DNA of 64,000 nt from Bugula neritina (taxonomy: Eukaryota; Bryozoa; Gymnolaemata; Cheilostomatida; Bugulidae), in the NCBI GenBank assembly GCA_964035545.1, contig OZ037767.1:2922680-2986679 (forward strand). The letters are read 5' to 3'. Below are positions 63,455-64,000 of the stretch, in pieces; the first letter of the stretch is position 1, and the number at the start of each line of letters is the position of its first letter. A model generated the notes under the pieces. That model saw only the letters and a list, made by a program, of their open reading frames with translations, did not search any database and was not told the origin of the DNA. A program made the position numbers and the translations under genes.

Positions 63455-64000
63455 GTGCAAGTAGGTAACACGCATGCAGCTGCTATGTATAGTCATTTAT
63501 TATTTCAACTAAATGCACCATAAAAGTTACTATAACTTTGCACGGTTAACTAGCTGAATACTGACTGCTTCATAACACCACTTGTTTCGCTCCATCACTC
63601 CAAACTTGCTGTCTGTGTTTAAAGCCGAATGGGTTTTGTACTCGGAGTTATTACTTCAATCTTGCATGTTTTGAAGAATCTGTGGCAACCGATTGTTGTA
63701 AAAGTACTGTTGTATTGACGTGGATATCAAATAAATTGACCCAAACTTCTTCTGTAAAATGTGATGTACCTAATGTTATGCAAAGAGTTGTATTCTCTTT
63801 TAATAAATGGCTGATTTAGATTTTAAGCTGATTTTTACAGCAGCCTATTAACTTATCCACAGTAAATTAATGCATCTAAATTGGCTGTTACTAAATCATC
63901 ACATGCTTGCTCATTTTATCTGCTGCTACTCTTTAACACAAATGGCACTAAATAGTAGACATCCGACCTTCAAGCCAGTAGTTGTCTTCTCATGTTAATT
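63455..64000 (+). other. Gene B 3' UTR and downstream sequence
   Basis: AATAAA hexamers at 63730-63735 and 63802-63807 probably serve as poly(A) signals. Nothing else is recognised up to the end of the window. Confidence 0.7.
63730..63807 (+). terminator. Two candidate poly(A) signals of gene B
   Basis: AATAAA at 63730-63735 and 63802-63807, about 280 and 350 bp after the stop. Confidence 0.65.

Noticed and set aside
1-64000. Bacterial features, CRISPR arrays or viral genes
   Set aside because: Tandem arrays here have contiguous units without spacers, and all coding evidence is spliced metazoan exons.

Overview
This window is AT-rich, intron-dense animal DNA. Spliceosomal GT..AG introns, almost all in phase 1 between extracellular modules, long microsatellites and small non-autonomous transposons all point to an invertebrate metazoan nuclear genome. 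The domain mix (ShK, CAP, CUB, sushi, HYR, GCC2/GCC3-type Cys-rich repeats, EGF) suits a marine invertebrate such as a lophotrochozoan; the sequence alone does not fix the species. I built both gene models by hand from splice sites, reading frame and Cys spacing. Phases agree across every junction and both coding totals are divisible by three.

Layout: 1-3842 is non-coding, with a (TA)n tract. Gene A (3843-17504, + strand, 23 coding exons, 1262 codons) encodes a secreted protein: signal peptide, a CAP/SCP domain, then alternating ShK and fibronectin-I-like Cys-rich modules, interrupted by a 975-nt exon encoding acidic heptads and a Thr/Pro mucin stretch. A 1.2-kb gap at 17505-18714 separates the genes and carries a poly(A) signal. 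Gene B (18715-63454, + strand, 76 coding exons, 4010 codons) encodes a giant single-pass membrane protein. Its order is: signal peptide, C-type lectin, 3 CUB, 4 sushi, 2 EGF, 4 sushi-type, 2 HYR, a Cys-rich module, an unassigned beta-rich block, 4 GCC2/GCC3-type modules, about 12 EGF, a laminin-G/pentraxin-like domain, a third HYR, a second degenerate C-type lectin, sushi, an Arg-rich acid-free module, a KRRKR furin-type site, 14 consecutive GCC2/GCC3-type repeats of one exon each, 2 EGF, a transmembrane helix and a 64-residue tail. The middle resembles SVEP1/polydom; the lectin-CUB head and the membrane anchor do not. Two poly(A) signals follow the stop.

Both genes encode extracellular Cys-rich adhesion or recognition proteins and lie head to tail. 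Whether they work together is unknown. The non-coding sequence is notable too. Many minisatellites begin or end exactly on splice sites, including a 6 x 51-bp array in which each unit carries its own branch point and acceptor AG, and a 35-bp array in which each unit carries a donor. A 1158-bp hAT-like fold-back element with a perfect 8-bp target-site duplication sits in an early intron of gene B, and two further inverted-repeat elements and several tRNA-derived SINE fragments lie in other introns.
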